A stretch of 64,000 nt of DNA from Phyllostachys edulis (taxonomy: Eukaryota; Streptophyta; Magnoliopsida; Poales; Poaceae): contig CM070546.1 in assembly GCA_036346405.1 (NCBI GenBank), positions 106,584,826-106,648,825 of the forward strand, given 5' to 3'. Of this stretch, positions 23,483 to 35,328 are shown piece after piece (position 1 is the first letter of the stretch; each line of letters starts with the position of its first letter). The position numbers and the translations under genes were made by a program. Under the pieces are notes generated by a model. It had not been told where the DNA came from and ran no database searches. It worked only from the letters and a program-made list of their open reading frames with translations.

Positions 23483-23485
23483 TTA

Positions 23486-24361
23486 GTGTTTTGTGGAATA
23501 TGATCCCATGAATTTGTTGATGTTACGTCTTTCAGGTACTAACTCTTCTCAGTCTTCTCACTTAAAAGAAAGAAAGAAACCAGAGTGCTAATAGGCTAAC
23601 AGGATGGATTTTGTAAACACATAAGAGGCATGACCAATTGTTTAGTGCTAGACTTTAGATCTAACATGCACAGATTGAAACCCTTGTCTTATTTTCCTTC
23701 TTCCTCGTCTGATTTCACGGCCCCAAACGTGACGATCCTGTTGCATCCAATATTTGTTCCTTTTTGGGTGGATTCATGGTCATCTTCCTCCGCTTTCCGG
23801 ACCGACGCAACTTGCCACAGCAAACAGTCTGTACCGATGGTCGATGGGAATGTGGAACGACTACAGCACATTTCGGACAAAGAATCGCATCCACAATTAG
23901 AGCACTATGGACTTCGACAGCTACTAGCTAATCAATACTGCTACATTACTACAAGTAACAAGATAATCACCAAATACTTAAATGACCGGGATTTATTCGC
24001 ATAGAGTCGATGGATGATGGATCTGACAGCTGCAAATGCTGAATCGTGTGTCGACCAGTGTCCCTCAAGTAATGCTAGTTTGATCCAAGAGAGAGGGACA
24101 GCAAGGTTTGTCTATGAACAAGTGATGTCATCCTATTGGTGAAGTTCATCCATTGGTCTCGGATCTCAAATTGCGGCTGGATGTTTGAATTCTGGTTAAT
24201 TACGAAGGCCTAAAAGGGCTCTGTTGGGGACTGTGGTGTCATTTTTTTAGATGTGTGGTGTCATTTCTATATAGAGAGAGAGAGAGAGTAAGATACTATT
24301 ATTTGTGCGCAAACAGTTACAATTCCCTCTGTTGATTTTTTTGGAAATATACCTTTGACTA
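23486..24361. other. Intergenic, no supported gene
   Basis: A plus-strand frame at 23630-24004 (124 codons) has no recognisable domain. A short (GA)n run lies near 24280. Nothing else was supported. Confidence 0.45.
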
Positions 24362-25018
24362 TTGCTTTTAGGGCAAATTTTTTATATAGCACTGCAAAGT
24401 TTCTAAGTCACTGATCTGTCATTACAAAACGACATCTCTCTTCCCTGCATTACATTTCACAAACATTACCATTTTTTGTAACTGTTGTCAACTACATTAG
24501 ATTTTTGCCATCAAAATGTTCCAAAATGCCCAAATTACCCTGGTCATCTTCCTCCTCCCTCCCCTTTCTCTCTCACTTATCTCTCTCTCCCCCTTCCTTC
24601 TCTCTCTGTGATGATGTCGTCACCAGATTTGACACACCGTCTGCGTGGCTAACCGAGCCGTTGCCCCAGCTACCATCGCTGGTCGCGCCCCGCCCCTATT
24701 CCAGTCGCCGCAAACGCACCTCGTCCCTCCACCGCCGGATCTATTGCCTCCATCCTCGCCCCTTTTCCTTCTCACACCTCGCCGGAGTACAGCACCCTCC
24801 TCTCTACAAAAGCAACAACAGCAGCAGACAACAACACAACTAGCTTCTTTCCTTCCCCTTTCCACCTCCCAGAATCCCCTTGTGCAACCATCTCGTCGCC
24901 GCTCGTCACGCTGCCACACTCGTCACCGCCCCAGTCGATGCGCCGCCTCTGACCTCTTCTCGCCAAACCAACCACGTCATAAGGTGTTCCACAGTGTGTC
25001 GAATCCATCCCCCACCTT

Positions 25019-25461
25019 TGTTACACCTCCATGCTCAGGACCATTCATGGTGGTGAACACAGAAGACAATGCTGATGTCCAGAGGAAGAAGCAGATAGGC
25101 CAAGGGAGGAAGAATCAAATGGGCCCAGCTGTCGATGGTAGTATTATAGGGTTGTGTGGGTGTTGTGTTAGGCTGGTTGCGTCTAGGGTTCAAGCGAGTG
25201 AGTCGGGTGCATGAGCCAATGGCCCCACTCATCAGTGTAAGTTATAGTTGTTTATGTAAGTCCTGTAGCACATCTGGCAAACGGAAGAAATGACAAAGTA
25301 CTCGCTCCTCTCATCCTGTTCTTTTCGCTCTCCTTTTGTTCCCATGTTCTTCTCTTGGTCTCATCTTATTTCTGATTGATAAACAAGGGAACTTAGTTAT
25401 CCACCGTGAGTAATGCTCCCGATTGCCATCTGAATCACCATCGAAGCATCGGGACATTACA
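25019..25461 (+). repeat. 5' LTR of the gypsy element
   Basis: 443 bp, TG at the start and CA at the end, immediately followed by a primer-binding site. Compared with the 3' LTR it has 12 additional bases (GTGAGTAATGCT near 25406). Confidence 0.9.
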
Positions 25462-25464
25462 ATC

Positions 25465-25476
25465 TGGTATCAAGGC
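25465..25476 (+). promoter_or_regulatory. Primer-binding site complementary to initiator Met-tRNA
   Basis: TGGTATCAAGGC begins three bases after the 5' LTR. The intact plant site is TGGTATCAGAGC, so the first eight bases match and the remainder has drifted. Confidence 0.75.
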
Positions 25477-25569
25477 CACTAATTCCCTAACGCTCTTCGC
25501 TCGCTCGATTTGTAAAATTCCAAGGAATGGGTTGGTCACCACATTGGTACCGTAAATTCTCTCTCGGGT

Positions 25570-26701
25570 TTGATCAGCAGAACAGAGCACCACGATGCCA
25601 CAAAAGCCTTCTTTGCAGACCCAGCAAGTAATCATGGCAGTCGAACCGGCCATCTTCAGGCAACACTAGGGGAGATTATTTCCAGGTTTGATGCTCAGGC
25701 TAAGAAGTTAGATCAATTGTCAGCAAATATGAAGAATCTGATACATCAAGTGGAGATTTAACAAGAGAGCCTAGATGATGTGAAGCGCAGGTAGGCTAGG
25801 TTCTTGAGACTTGTTCCCCCACAACAACCACCACTGCCACCACCACAACACCATCTAGCCCTGAAACTGAAGTTGTCGCATGATACCAGCCAAGTAACTA
25901 CGGTACTTTCTTCGAGCTCGCTCACAAATCATGGACCCCCATTACTTCCACAACCACATGGATTGTCTTCTTCCTATGGGATGGTCACTACAGCTGTCTC
26001 ACCGACTGAAGCTGGAGGTTACACTAAACCCCCAAAACTTGATTTCCCCAAATTTTTCGTTGAGAATCCTCGTCTCTAGTTGGATCAATGTCGTGCCTAT
26101 TTTGAGATGTATCATGTGCCGGTTATGCAGTGGGTGACGACTGCCACTTTATATATGGATGGGCATACCGCTCTTTGGTTGCAGGCTTTCAAAATGCAAA
26201 ACACGCCGCACGGGTCCGATGAGTACGATGCTCAGATGAGCAAACTACTTTATCTCAAACAGACCAGTACAGTCGCAGAATATCGCATAGCATTTGAGGC
26301 AAGCATGTATCACTTGTTGTCATTAGATGCTACTCTAAACAGCAAATTTTTTGTCACACAGTTTTTGTTGGGCTTGAAGGATGAAATCCGAGGGGTGGTG
26401 CGCCTGTAGGCACCCACGAGTGTCACTCGAGCGGCAGTTTTGTCATGCATTCAGGAAGAGGAAGTTGAAGCAAGTCGGCCGTGCCACCGTATTACGGGTT
26501 CGCCAAGATCAGTACCATCCTTACCAGCTATAGTGACAACTCCGACAAATGGAATGTTACGCCCTGAGCACAAATGGCCTACGGGTGATGAGTTCTAGCG
26601 CGAGCGCCAGCTACGGGATCATCGCTGCGCCAATGGACTGTGTTTCAAATGTGGAGATAAATACAGTAAGGAACATTCATGCAAGAAGCCAATGTAGTTA
26701 C
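25570..26701 (+). pseudogene. gag remnant of the gypsy element
   Basis: The retrotransposon gag region reads GGYTKPPKLDFPKFF, then DQCRAYFEMYHVP, then LYMDGHTALWLQAF, FEASMYHLLSLD and FLLGLKDEIRGVV, followed by a zinc knuckle of chromovirus type, CFKCGDKYSKEHSC (about 26640-26681). In-frame stops fall at 26077-26079, 26407-26409 and near 26596. Just after the knuckle the minus-oriented solo LTR interrupts the frame; sequence resumes at 31158. The gag product would form the particle shell and bind the RNA genome. None can be made here. Confidence 0.85.
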
Positions 26702-29700
26702 TGTGAGGACCACTTCTCAGGTTATGCGGGGAGTCCAGGGGACCATTTTTTTTTAAAACAGCCAGTACTACCGCAAGAGGAGCTACGGTAGCATTGCAGC
26801 CGATACTACCGTGACAAGGGCAGCGATAGTACCTCACCACATCCGTACTATCAAGACGGAGGAGCGGTAGTACTGCTAAGCTAATAAGTTGCAAGCACCG
26901 CCAGGCTTGGGGTCCCAAGGACCGCCTGAGCGTCTGGTATCTGCATGTCCCCAAGGACCGCACAGCAAGTCCGAGAGGAGGTCCACCAGGACCTCCCAGG
27001 AGATCCCAAGACCTCCTGGGGGTCTTGGCCCTATGCACACCGAGTTAGTCCCAGGATACCAGCTGCTAACTCGCACAGAATCACTTCGGTATAATCACAA
27101 CCACACGGTCAAGACAAAAGATGAAGCAGACAAATTAAACTTAATATTAAACGAGACCTTATGGTCCAAGCTTGTTTACAGAGGGTTTGCCACTTGGGCT
27201 TACAAAACGCAACAAAAGAACCTTGGCAGCTGAAAACACCAAAACGCATAGATGCCCACCGGCAAGCCCACAGGCTGTCGAGTGGAGGACGTCCTAGGCA
27301 GCAGGATCATCAAAGAAAACCTCTTCAAAGAGGTCTGAGCTTCCTTGCACTTGGTCATCTTCATACACTGCTTTGACACAGGGCTTAGAGCCATGAGTAC
27401 TTTGAATGTACTCAGCAAATCACAGGGGGCATTATGCAATGGCTTACCAATGGAGAGCTGTATGGTTAGTTGCACAAAGCAATATTTGACAGTAAATAAT
27501 ATAATAGATTGAAAGGCAACACGTTAAAACAATAATACATACATACTTTTGTTTGAAAAGAAGGGAGTGAGCACCCACTCACATCCAAACCACTTGGGGG
27601 AGGTCTGGTTGCATCCACACCCAGGACCTCTCCCAAGACCTCTCTAGAGCACCAACTCTAGGGCTCGAACCCATCCCCTGGACCACATCTCAAGCCAGCC
27701 CCCTCTAAAGCCGGCCAAGGTCTCTTCGAGGCAAGGCCACGGCCTCTCGCAGAAGAGCCCAGGGAACACAGATTTCACAAAAGCTACCCCTTGCACCATT
27801 TTCACTGGGCACTGTCCATGACCAAGGACTTGGCTATTCGAATAGATTTAACGCTCTGCAGAGGTGTACAACTTACCCACAATCCACGATCTCTCTAGCG
27901 GATCGGGTTCCGGAAAGACCCTTGCTCACTTCCGATGGTGAGCGGTCTAGAGAGCGTGACAAGGCCTTTACAAAGCTTTGATTTGGCTCTTGAGTCGCCC
28001 GCTAAGGTTTCGCTTAGGATGGGTTGCAAATGCCATCGATTCATGCCCTCTTGCGCTGCTATGCGATAAAACTCACTCAACCACAACAACACCAAGCCAT
28101 CTCATTGCTAATTATTCGCCCGCACCACCCCCATAAAGTGATCTTGTGGTTGCACTGATTGACCCAGATCAACAGATCACAAAGTTAAGTCCTTAGTTGT
28201 GCCCAGGCAAGACTTCCACAACCCCATGTGCAAAGCACCCACTTCTCACTCCCTTCCTTCTTGCCCAAGCAAAACCATTTCGTAATTACCCTTGGCCAAA
28301 GGACCACCAGGTCCTGGCACAACTAGATTTTCACAAAGTGGTCTCACACCACAGTCAACACAACATACGGTATCCCACCATAGTTGCTTAACAGTGGCAC
28401 CAACCACAAATTCCATAGCTCATTAGTCAAGATTATTAATTGATGAAGCATGATTCTCGAAAACCCACAGATCTAAAGTAAGGCTAAGCATAAACTTACG
28501 GTCCCGTGTTGACAATACCAAAAGATACCAACTAGAATACCCAACCTAGAGTTTCCAAAGGGAATATGTCAACATGTCCAGCAACAAGTTCAAAGGAGGC
28601 ATAATACCAAGTGAGGAAGAGTAGCTACTGCCCAAACATTTTCATATAAAAGTAGCCATGCATGATAAAGTAAAACAAAATACATTTGAAAGATTGGGCT
28701 CAATATGGTCAAGGGCTGTGACTTGCCTTCGTCAAGCAGTGTTGGTTCTTCGGTTGAAACTCCCGGGTCCAAATACTCCTCAAGCTCAGAATCTACACGA
28801 TCGTAAAGAACCAGATAAGCAAAGCTACTCTAGGCAAAAGAACTTCCAAAAGACTCAAAAGAATCTAAACAAAACTTCAACCAAAAGAAACCAATAAACG
28901 GGGAGCACAGCTAAGCTTGGAGAGCTCCCGGGGGAGGACTTGAGCACTGAGGAGCCCAGGCAAAAGAGTTAGAAATGAGCCAAAGGTGACAAAGGAGGGG
29001 TTGCCCAGGCTACTTATAGCCAGGGTTGGCAATGGCACAAAGAGGGCTCGGCCAAAACGTGTCAATGATCGGAGGTGGCCTGGTCAAGGCTAGGACAGGG
29101 CATGTCCTAAAAAGAAATAAACAAAGCACCCTAGAAGTGACTGCATTTAATGTGATCCGACATGCATTAAATGTGCCCAAAGTTTCAAGGCGGCAGGAAC
29201 AACATGTGGTGAGTGCAGCAGGCAAGTGGGGCTAGTCAAAGAGGTGCACGACCCGTCAAGGAGGTGGTCCTCACCACACAAATTGGCTTTGCACAAAGAC
29301 CACAGGAGAGGTCCTATGGTCAGGAGGTCCAAAGGCACTAAGAGGTCTTGGACAAAGGGTCCAAAGACTCAAAGAGAAGGTCTTGGACAAGAGGTCCAAG
29401 GACTCTCAAGGGAGTGAAAGATGGACACGATATCACCGGCGGCGATAATACCGCGTTCAAGAAGAGGTATGACCGGACAACGGTAGTTCCGGGTTTAAGG
29501 TGCGGTACAACCGCAAGCTGGGAAGGGCCTTGACGGCTGAGACAAACCAAGGAGAGGTCTTAACGGCTTAGATTCTCAAAAGGAGATCCTAAACGGTTAA
29601 GATCAAAGGCAAAGGGGAGGTCCTAACGGTTAGATCTCCAAGAGGGAGGTCCTACGGTCAAGATCAAAAGGGTAGGGTGGTCCTGACGGTTAGATCTCCA

Positions 29701-31162
29701 AGAGAGAGGTCCTACGGTCAATATCAGAAGGGCAGGGTGGTCCTGACGGTTAGATCTCTAAGAGGGAGGTCCTACGGTCAAGATCAGAAGGGCAGGGTGG
29801 TCCTGATGGTTAGATCTCCAAGAGGGAGGTCCTACGGTCAGAATCTGATCAAAGGGTTTTTAAGTGACGAAGACCATGCTCGAGCGGTAGGTCCGGCCAA
29901 GCGAACGGTAGGTCCAACAAGATGAAGTCCTAAGGACACGGGGAGGTCCAAAGGAGTACAGAGAGGTCCTAAGATCACAAAGAGATCATGAGGGTTAGAT
30001 CTCTCAAATGAGATACCAACGGCCAAGATCAAAGCAAAGGGGAGGTCCACGGAAATAAGGATACGCGAGAAAAGCTAGGGCCATTAGATCAAGATCAAAC
30101 AGGGCCAAGCAAAGGGGCCGTTCGGACCGAGCAAAGGCCTCAACGGATTAGAGATGTCCGATACAGATCGGGTGGCTCTTAAGGGGTGGAACGTTCGGAC
30201 TGTCCGAACGCACCTTCAAGATCGGGCCGTCCAAAAACATCAACGGTCTTGAGGTGAGGAAAGTTAAACCCTAGCGGTACGACCGCAAAACAACAGTGGT
30301 AGGTCCGCAAGGACACAAAGGAGGTCCTCAAGGAGTCAAGAGAGGTCCTTTGGACTCTGAGGAGGTCCAACGGGCAAAGGAGGTCCAAAAGGCTTAGAGG
30401 AGGTCTTACCAAAGGCGGTAGTTCCGAAGGAACAAACGGCAGTACCGCCAAAGCAAGCGGTGGCACCGCACAGGCGCGAGGGAGGTCAAAGGAGCTCCAT
30501 ATGGACATAGAGAGATCCATATGGGCACAGAGAGGTCCGAGAAGGCTCAAAGGAGGACTTAACAAAGGCGGTAGTTCCGGCACTACCACAGCGGTACGAC
30601 CGGGGGTCGGAAATACCGAAACAGAGAAGGTAAAACCAGAGTAGAGCGCCGCAACTCAAACGAACGGTACAACCGCTAGAGAAATGGTGGTAATACCGCA
30701 ACCCGAACGGAACCACCCTCGAGGGAGGTCCAGAGGAAGGGAAACAAGGCCAAACTTGGCTTTGAGAAACCAAAGGGGTTTTGAAACACAAACCCGAGCT
30801 TGATCCTCAGCAGGAGGTCCAAGACAAGGGGAGGTCTAAACAAAGGATGAGATTTAAATGGAGAGGGAGGTTTCAATCTCAAAGAGATTCAAACCAACAA
30901 AGGAGGTTTGAAGGGAGGTTAAATCAAGAGGCACACAGAGAAACTCAGGAGGAAAACAAACCAAGGAACACCAAAGAACGACAAGAAGCCCTAACCAACA
31001 GAGAACACCAACAAGAGACTTAGTTCAGGTTTGATTAAGTCAAGTTAAACTCTCCGACTTCTAAAATACCAAGTTAAGCTTGAACAGGCAATTAAACCCA
31101 ATGGTTCCTTTTGATTTTGAAAGCTGGCAAGAACTCTAGAATAAACGGGACGTTACAGTTAC
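26697..31162 (-). mobile_element. Solo LTR (4456 bp), minus orientation, inserted in the gypsy gag-pol region
   Basis: The LTR occupies 26702-31157. On the plus strand it starts TGTGAGGACC and ends GACGTTACA, so on its own strand it starts TGTAACGTCCCG. The flanks are the exact 5-bp duplication GTTAC (26697-26701 and 31158-31162). No interior remains. It is rich in GAGGTCC words and resembles the solo LTR at 20212-23316, which faces the other way. It contains a 60-bp tandem repeat. The frames inside, including an 81-codon periodic one at 29677-29925, are not genes. Confidence 0.88.
29610..29850. repeat. 60-bp tandem repeat, about 3.7 copies
   Basis: Inside the minus-oriented solo LTR, a unit with GGTTAGATCTCCAAGAG, GGAGGTCCTACGGTCA and AGGGTGGTCCTGA repeats with a period of exactly 60 bp between about 29625 and 29845. 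Copies differ at only one to four positions. Confidence 0.9.
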
Positions 31163-31319
31163 TCACGATTCAAGTCGGCGATTTTGGGGAGGTGTTGCCT
31201 GACGACACATTGTAGTCGCTGAAATCAAACGAGCCACCACAAGAGGAGGAATGTTTTTAGCTGTCAATTCACGCAGTAGTAGACGCAGAGGAAGGGGAAA
31301 CAGTTTGTCTCAGAGCACT

Positions 31320-34300
31320 GGTGGGGAACCAGGTGATGTTAATTCTTGTTTATTCTGGCAGTACACACAGTTTCATTAATCGTCAATTTCTGAATCGAAC
31401 GAATCTCAGAACGCATACACTTCCAGCAGTGACAGTAAAAGTGGCAAATGGTGAACTCCTGTAGTGTGATAGTATTGTACCAAGTATGCCGTGGTGGATT
31501 CAGGGAAATACCCTTCGAACTAACATGCATGTCTTGGATTTGGGTGCCTACGATGCGGTGCTGGGAATGGACTGGCTCCAGCCAAGGAGTCCCATGAACT
31601 ATCACTGGGCTAACAAAATGTTATCATTTGAACATGAGGGAAAGAGTGTCTGTCTGAAAGGAGTTCAGACAAAGCAACCATCATCGTTGCAAGAATTGAC
31701 ATCAGAACAATTGTATAAGTGGTGTATTGGAAATGAGATCTGGTCCATGTCTATTCTGGAACAACCATCAGTTCAAGACGAGCAACCTATCAGCATGCCA
31801 CTTGCAGCACAATCACTGATCTGACAATATGATGATATATTTACTGATCCAAAAAGCTTGCCTCCACACTGGCAATACGATCATGCAATTACTGTCGAAG
31901 CAGGTTCGTCATCGGTGAATTCCAGACCATATCACTATTCTCCTTTGCAAAAGGATGAAATCGAATGATAAGTCGCGGAAATGCTGAAGTCGGGAGTCAT
32001 TGTACCAAGTATGAGCCCGTATGCATCATCGGTCTTGCTAGTTCAGAAAAAGGACGAAAGTTGGCTTTTCTGTGTAGACTACAGGAAACTTAACAAAGAT
32101 ACAGTCAAGAACAAATTTCCACTGCCTATAGTTGATGAATTTCTGGATGAGTTAGCAGGAACTCAATTCTTCTCAAAGTTGGACCTTCGATCGGGTTACC
32201 ATCAGATTCGCATGAAATAGACTGATGAGGAAAAGACAGCGTTCAAAACACATCAAGGCTACTTCTAATTTCGGGTAATGCCATTCGGATTGACAAATGC
32301 CCCGGCGACATTTTAGTGTTTGATGAATTCCATTTTTGCTTCGTATGTCCACAAATTTGTGATTGTGTTCTTGGATGACATTTTGATCTATAGCCGCTCA
32401 CTGCCAGAGCACTTGGAGCATTTGCGAGTTGTTTTGGATGTATTGCATCAGAACAAGTTGTTTGCTAAAATGTCTAAATGTTCCCAAAAGTCGTATACTA
32501 TTTGGGGCATATTATTTCACAAGAAGGGGTCTCTACCGACCCAGAGAAGACAATGGCAACGAAACTGTGGCCAAAACCGACAACCATCACTGAACTTCGT
32601 GGGTTTCTGGGATTGACAGGGTATTATCACAAATTTGTCAAGAGTTATGGGCTCATTGCTAAACCTTTAACTAATCTACTGAAGAAGAAAGGATTTGCAT
32701 GAGATGAATTGGCCGAATCAGTCTTCATTACCTTGAAGCAAGCCATGGTCAATATACCTGTTCTAGCTTTGCCCAATTTTGAACTACCCTTTGTTGTAGA
32801 GACTGATGCTTGTACTTATGGGATTGGGGCTGATTTGATGCAACAAGGGCATCCAATTGCGTATTTGATCAAGTCCTTGGGACCACAAAATAAAAAATTA
32901 TCTATGTATGAGAAAGAATTTCTGGCAGTCATCATGGTCGTGGACAAATGGCGATCTTATCTTTAGGGGGTCGTTTGTCATTCTCACTGATCACAAGAGT
33001 TCGTGTACGCTTTAATCAATAATTTTCATGGAACGGCAATTGGAGGTCATTCGAGAATTCTGGCAACATATCAACGCCTTAGAAAGTTGTTCTATTGGCC
33101 TAGCATCAAAGCTGCAGTAGAAGAGTTTGTTAAACAATGCCAAGGTTGTCAACAAGCAAAGCATGAGCATCATTCCTCGGCAAGGTAGTTAGGATCGCGA
33201 TCCAAGTCTTAAAGTCTTACGACTCTACGAACCCACGATAGCCTGTCGATCCAAGTCTTACTGCCGATCCGATCCTACTCAAGGTCGGTAGGATCGCGAT
33301 CCTACTCTTAGAGTCTTACGGTTCTATTTAACCCACGACGACTGTCGATCCAAATCTCACTTGTCGATCCTACTCAGAGAGACTTAGGGCAATTTTTTTT
33401 AAAGGCCGTGCTTTGGTCGATATTTTGTTTTAGAGCAAAATTTGTTTATATTAATTTCGAGAATGAAACTATAAATAAACAAGGAGCATGCAAAATATTG
33501 TATCAAGGTGGTAATGCTAGTACAAATATCTATATTATGGCATGAGCAATCTTGAGCTTGATAATGATAAGCTATTTTTATTCTCGAGTATGTCTTGCTA
33601 CTTTTAAGGAACACGCAAGTGGTAAACCATATAACAATCATACAAACTTATAGTATAGATGTTAAATATGTGTATTTTTACAAATCCGTAGAATCGCCGA
33701 TTCTACGATTCGATACTACGATTCGATCCTACCGGAGGCAAATCGATCCGACTCGGGATCTCGACTCTGACTACCTTGTTCCTCGGCAGGCACTCTGCAA
33801 CCATTGTTAATACCGGCTGGGGCATTGCAAGAGTTAACAATGGACTTCATAGAGGGTTTACCCAAATCCGAGACTTATGATGTGATATTGGTAGTAGTTG
33901 ATCGACTCACCAAATATGCTCATTTTATTCCCCTTCGGCATCCTTTTACAGCAGCTCAAGTGGCGAAGACCTTCCTGGACAATGTGGTGAAGCTTCACGG
34001 AGTACCACAGTCCATCGTGTCTAATCCTGACAAGATCTTCACCAGTGGTTTCTGGAGGGAACTATTCCAGGCAGTAGGTACTAAGCTTCAGTATAGCATG
34101 GCTTACCACCCTCAAACCGACAGCCAAACCGAACGGGTAAACCAATGTCTAAAGATGTATTTGCGTTGCACTGTGCACAATTGTCCTACCAAATGGAAAT
34201 CATGGTTGGCTATAACGGAGCTTTGGTATAACTCTAGTCATCATTCATCGCTCGGATGTTCACCGTTCAAAGCTTTATATGGAGTGGAGCCTAATTTTGG

Positions 34301-34893
34301 AGCAATGCCGAATCTATCCCTTCAGGTGGCTGCTGAAACTGAAGAAGTTCTGCATGATCGACAGGCATACAATGACATGCTCCGATCACAATTGGCTAGA
34401 GCACAAAACCATATGAAAATGCAAGCGGATAAGCATCGGCAAGATCACAGTTTTCAAGTTGGTGAGCAAGTTTTGCTTAAACTTCAACCCTATGCTCAAC
34501 ACTCAGTGGTCAATCGATAGTTTTCGAAACATGCCTTTAAGTACTTTGGTCCATTTTCAGTTCTAGAATGAATTGGTGTAGTGGCCTACAAAATTCAACT
34601 ACAAGATCATTGTTTGATCCATCCAGTATTCCATGTTTCTCAATTGAAATCGTTCACTCCAAATTATTCTCCAGTTTTCAAAGATTTGTCAGTGGTTACT
34701 AATTTGACCACAGGGACACCTCGGCCCACGGAGATATTAGAGCGTCGGTTGGTCAAGAAAGGGAATTTAGCAACTTAGCAAATTTTGGTAAAATGGTCAT
34801 CCCTGTCGGTAGAGTGTGCAACTTGGGAGGACTATACAATGCTACAACATCGCTTTCCGGAGGCCGCGATATGGGTTTCATCTCAAGGAGGGG
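31320..34893 (+). pseudogene. pol remnant of the gypsy element (protease, RT, RNase H, integrase, chromodomain-like tail)
   Basis: The protease segment near 31345 reads LVYSGSTHSF, where the usual catalytic Asp of DSG is Tyr. Reverse transcriptase (about 31975-32480) has VDYRKLN, SKLDLRSGYHQIRM, MPFGLTNAPATF and the active-site block VFLDDILIYS. The frame shifts near 32475-32500, then GFLGLTGYYHKFV and the RNase H block VVETDACTYGIGADL (about 32700-32965) follow. Part of the RNase H-to-integrase link is missing. The integrase zinc region is at 33003-33182. After an insertion the catalytic core (33789-34520) shows TMDFIEGLP, VDRLTKYAHFIPL, SNPDKIFTSGFW and QTERVNQCLK. The end, ILVKWSSL with ATWEDY, is a chromodomain-like tail. 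At least nine in-frame stops are present. It cannot be active. Confidence 0.88.
33173..33788. mobile_element. 596-bp Mutator-like MITE inserted in the integrase region
   Basis: The integrase frame is interrupted after HEHHSSA and resumes with the same bases. TTCCTCGGCA occurs at 33173-33182 and again at 33779-33788. The intervening 596 bp (33183-33778) begin AGGTAGTTAGGATCG and end CGACTCTGACTACCTTG, inverted at the tips (AAGGTAG against CTACCTT). A 9-10 bp duplication fits the Mutator superfamily. The interior holds degenerate copies of GATCGCGATCC and CTTACGACTCTA and no coding capacity. Confidence 0.8.
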
Positions 34894-34897
34894 CGAG
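34885..34897 (+). promoter_or_regulatory. Polypurine tract before the 3' LTR
   Basis: AAGGAGGGGCGAG lies directly before the TG of the 3' LTR, the place where plus-strand DNA synthesis is primed. Confidence 0.7.
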
Positions 34898-35328
34898 TGT
34901 TACACCTCCATGCTCAGGACCATTCATGGCGGTGAACACAGAAGACAATGTCGCTGCCCAGAGGAAGAAGCAGATAGGCCAGGGGAGGAAGAATCAAATG
35001 GACCCAGCTGTCAGTGGTAGTACCAGGGGTTGCGTGGGCGTTGTGTTAGGCTGGTCGCGTCCAATATTCAGGCGAGTGAGTCGAGTACATGAGCCAATGG
35101 CCCCACTTGTCAGTGTAGGTTATGGTTGTTTATGTAAGTCCTATAGCGCATCTGGCAAACAAAAGAAATGACAAAGTACTCATTCCTCTCATCCTGTTCT
35201 CTTCGCTCTTCTTTTGTTCCCATGTTCTTCTCTTGGTCTCATCTTATTTTTTATTGATTAACAAGGGAACTTAGTTATCCACCTCCCGATTGCCATCTGA
35301 ATCACCATTGAAGCATCGGGACATTACA
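34898..35328 (+). repeat. 3' LTR of the gypsy element
   Basis: 431 bp, TG to CA, collinear with the 5' LTR apart from substitutions and a 12-bp gap. The 5 bp that follow, ATCTT, are the near-match of the left duplication ACCTT. Confidence 0.9.

Noticed and set aside
29610..29850. CRISPR-like array (regular repeats)
   Set aside because: Repeats are directly tandem with no unique spacers, and the DNA is plant nuclear LTR sequence.
29677..29925. 83-codon frame with a 20-residue period
   Set aside because: Produced by the 60-bp tandem repeat in an LTR, not by a gene.
26702..31157. Reading the 4.5 kb as an internal part of the gypsy element
   Set aside because: It has its own TG/CA ends and an exact GTTAC duplication, and gag-pol continuity is restored without it.
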